From Candidatus Avedoeria danica (lineage in GTDB: Bacteria; Chloroflexota; Anaerolineae; Epilineales; Epilineaceae): 64,000 bases of DNA. The stretch covers positions 1 through 64,000 of the forward strand of contig JADJCV010000001.1 in NCBI GenBank assembly GCA_016703025.1, read 5' to 3'. The notes beneath the pieces were generated by a model. The model was not told the origin of the DNA. It searched no databases and was given only the letters and a program-made list of their open reading frames with translations. Made by a program: the position numbers and the translations under genes. Numbering within the stretch: the first letter of the stretch is position 1; the number at the start of each line of letters is the position of its first letter. Positions 63,221 to 64,000 of this stretch are shown here, piece after piece.

Positions 63221-64000
63221 GTGCCCCGATCCGCACCGTCTTTCGTCGATCCGTTCGTCGATCCGTTGGCACACCCATTGGTCGATTCCGTGCCCTCTCC
63301 AACCCACCCCCCCGTCCGCCGGCCGCGCCCCGCGCCGGTGCCTCGGCCTGCGTCCGACGACGAACTGCCGCCGCTCTGCAACGGCGATCGTCTGACGCAG
63401 CCCGAGTTCCACCGCCGCTACCTGGCCACGCCGGAGACGTTCCACGCCGAGCTCATCGAGGGGATCGTGTTTGTCATGGCTTCGCCGATCAGCTTGTCCA
63501 AGCACGGGGGGCCACAGGGCTTCCTCATCACCTGGCTCGGCCTCTATGCCGGGCACACGCCTGGCCTGGAAGTCACCGGCCCGGTCACGCTCGTCGTCGA
63601 CAACGAGAACGAGGTCGAGCCGGACGCGATGCTGCGGCTTGATGAGGCGCGCGGTGGGTCGAGTCGACCCACCGATGACGATTATCTGTCCGGCATCCCC
63701 GAACTGGTCTTCGAGGTATCCGCCTCCAGCGCCGCCTACGACCTGAACGCGAAGAAACGTGTGTACGCCCGCATCGGCGTCCCCGAGTACATCGTCGCCA
63801 CCGCGCACGAGCGCGGCTTGCACTGGTTCGTGCTGACCGACGGCGCCTACGTCGAACAGGCGCCGGACGATGACGGGGTCTATCGCAGCCCGCTGTGGCC
63901 GGGACTGTGGTTGCCGGCGGACGCCATGTGGGCCCGCGACGCCGCGGCCTCGTTCGCAGCGGTACGGGCGGACGTGGCGACGGAGGGGCATGCGGCGCTT
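63221..64000 (+). CDS. Uma2-type endonuclease-fold protein, cut by the window end
   Basis: GTG 63221 has AGGAGG eight bases upstream. The first 45 residues are a proline-rich extension. The Uma2 domain (PD-(D/E)XK fold) then reads GDRLTQPEFHRRYLATPETF, HAELIEGIVFVMASPISLSK, HGGPQGFLITWLGLYAGHTP, with the active-site Asp in ENEVEPDAMLRL, Glu in LSGIPELVFEVSASSAAYDL and Lys in NAKKRVYARIGVPEYIVATA. No stop is reached by base 64000, so the C-terminus is missing. Uma2 proteins are abundant in Chloroflexota and cyanobacteria and their role is not established. Confidence 0.88.
   Translation, partial: MPRSAPSFVDPFVDPLAHPLVDSVPSPTHPPVRRPRPAPVPRPASDDELPPLCNGDRLTQPEFHRRYLATPETFHAELIEGIVFVMASPISLSKHGGPQGFLITWLGLYAGHTPGLEVTGPVTLVVDNENEVEPDAMLRLDEARGGSSRPTDDDYLSGIPELVFEVSASSAAYDLNAKKRVYARIGVPEYIVATAHERGLHWFVLTDGAYVEQAPDDDGVYRSPLWPGLWLPADAMWARDAAASFAAVRADVATEGHAAL

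Noticed and set aside
1..64000. CRISPR array, rRNA, integrase, transposase or phage genes
   Set aside because: No regularly spaced direct repeats of suitable length, no rRNA-like sequence and no recognisable recombinase motif were seen in the window.

Overview
The window is very GC-rich, arginine-rich bacterial DNA. The most likely source is a Chloroflexota (Anaerolineae-like) bacterium known from a metagenome or draft assembly. The pointers are an archaeal-type S-adenosylmethionine synthetase, a GldA/F/G-DUF4340 export operon, a secreted NHL/von Willebrand A protein with a proline-rich spacer and 'YLPF' motif, CRTAC1/FG-GAP proteins, LysM-M23 peptidase architecture and a TopA with GPY-type C-terminal repeats. 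The phylum is an inference; no rRNA is present to settle it.

A key feature is frame breakage. Many genes that must be intact in a living cell (dnaK, topA, probably pyrC) are split by one-base gains or losses, mostly in G, C or A runs. Reading across these shifts restores ordinary family sequences. I therefore annotate such loci as single genes with shifted frames. They are most simply explained as homopolymer errors in the assembly, although real decay cannot be excluded for non-essential genes.

Layout. 0-6.6 kb (+): ABC exporter operon (ATPase, permease, GldG-like protein, DUF4340 protein), a CopC-like copper protein and two tandem paralogous lipoproteins with thioredoxin-like ends. 6.6-10.3 kb (-): giant secreted NHL/vWA protein. 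10.5-13 kb (+): YcaQ-type glycosylase, VapBC pair, AlbA-like gene fragment and a degraded repeat copy. 13.1-16.8 kb (-): secreted endonuclease I, two paralogous small proteins of unknown function, a DUF4389 membrane protein and an HU-like protein. 17-22.3 kb: lipoprotein, MFS exporter, two membrane proteins and a sulfide:quinone-oxidoreductase-like flavoprotein. 22.4-26 kb (-): tRNA-Arg(CCU) and a cyclase-NACHT-FGE fusion. 26.2-29 kb (+): membrane cytochrome c, ICMT-like methyltransferase and an N-terminally shortened archaeal-type AdoMet synthetase. 29-32.5 kb (-): phospholipase D-like protein and sialate-esterase-like protein. 32.7-40.6 kb (+): ECF sigma factor with its membrane partner, VOC protein, CRTAC1 lipoprotein and O-antigen-ligase/TPR protein. 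40.6-43.2 kb (-): dnaK-grpE. 43.4-48.9 kb: LysM protein, secreted adhesin-like protein (-) and topA. 48.9-53.2 kb (-): pyrC-pyrB-pyrF-pyrE and a 2Fe-2S ferredoxin. 53.4-58.6 kb (+): LysM-M23 protein, TPR protein, recD2 and a DUF433/DUF5615 toxin-antitoxin pair. 58.8-64 kb: alpha/beta hydrolase, thioredoxin-reductase-like protein, LVIVD beta-propeller protein and the start of a Uma2-type nuclease.

The chromosome is a mixture of housekeeping operons (chaperone, pyrimidine, topoisomerase) and envelope or export functions. Small accessory modules (two toxin-antitoxin pairs, gene fragments, palindromic repeats) sit between them. No phage, integrase, transposase, rRNA or CRISPR array was seen. The least-explained material is the 12.4-16.9 kb segment, with its duplicated small proteins and decayed gene copies, and the hybrid signalling protein at 22.6-26.0 kb.
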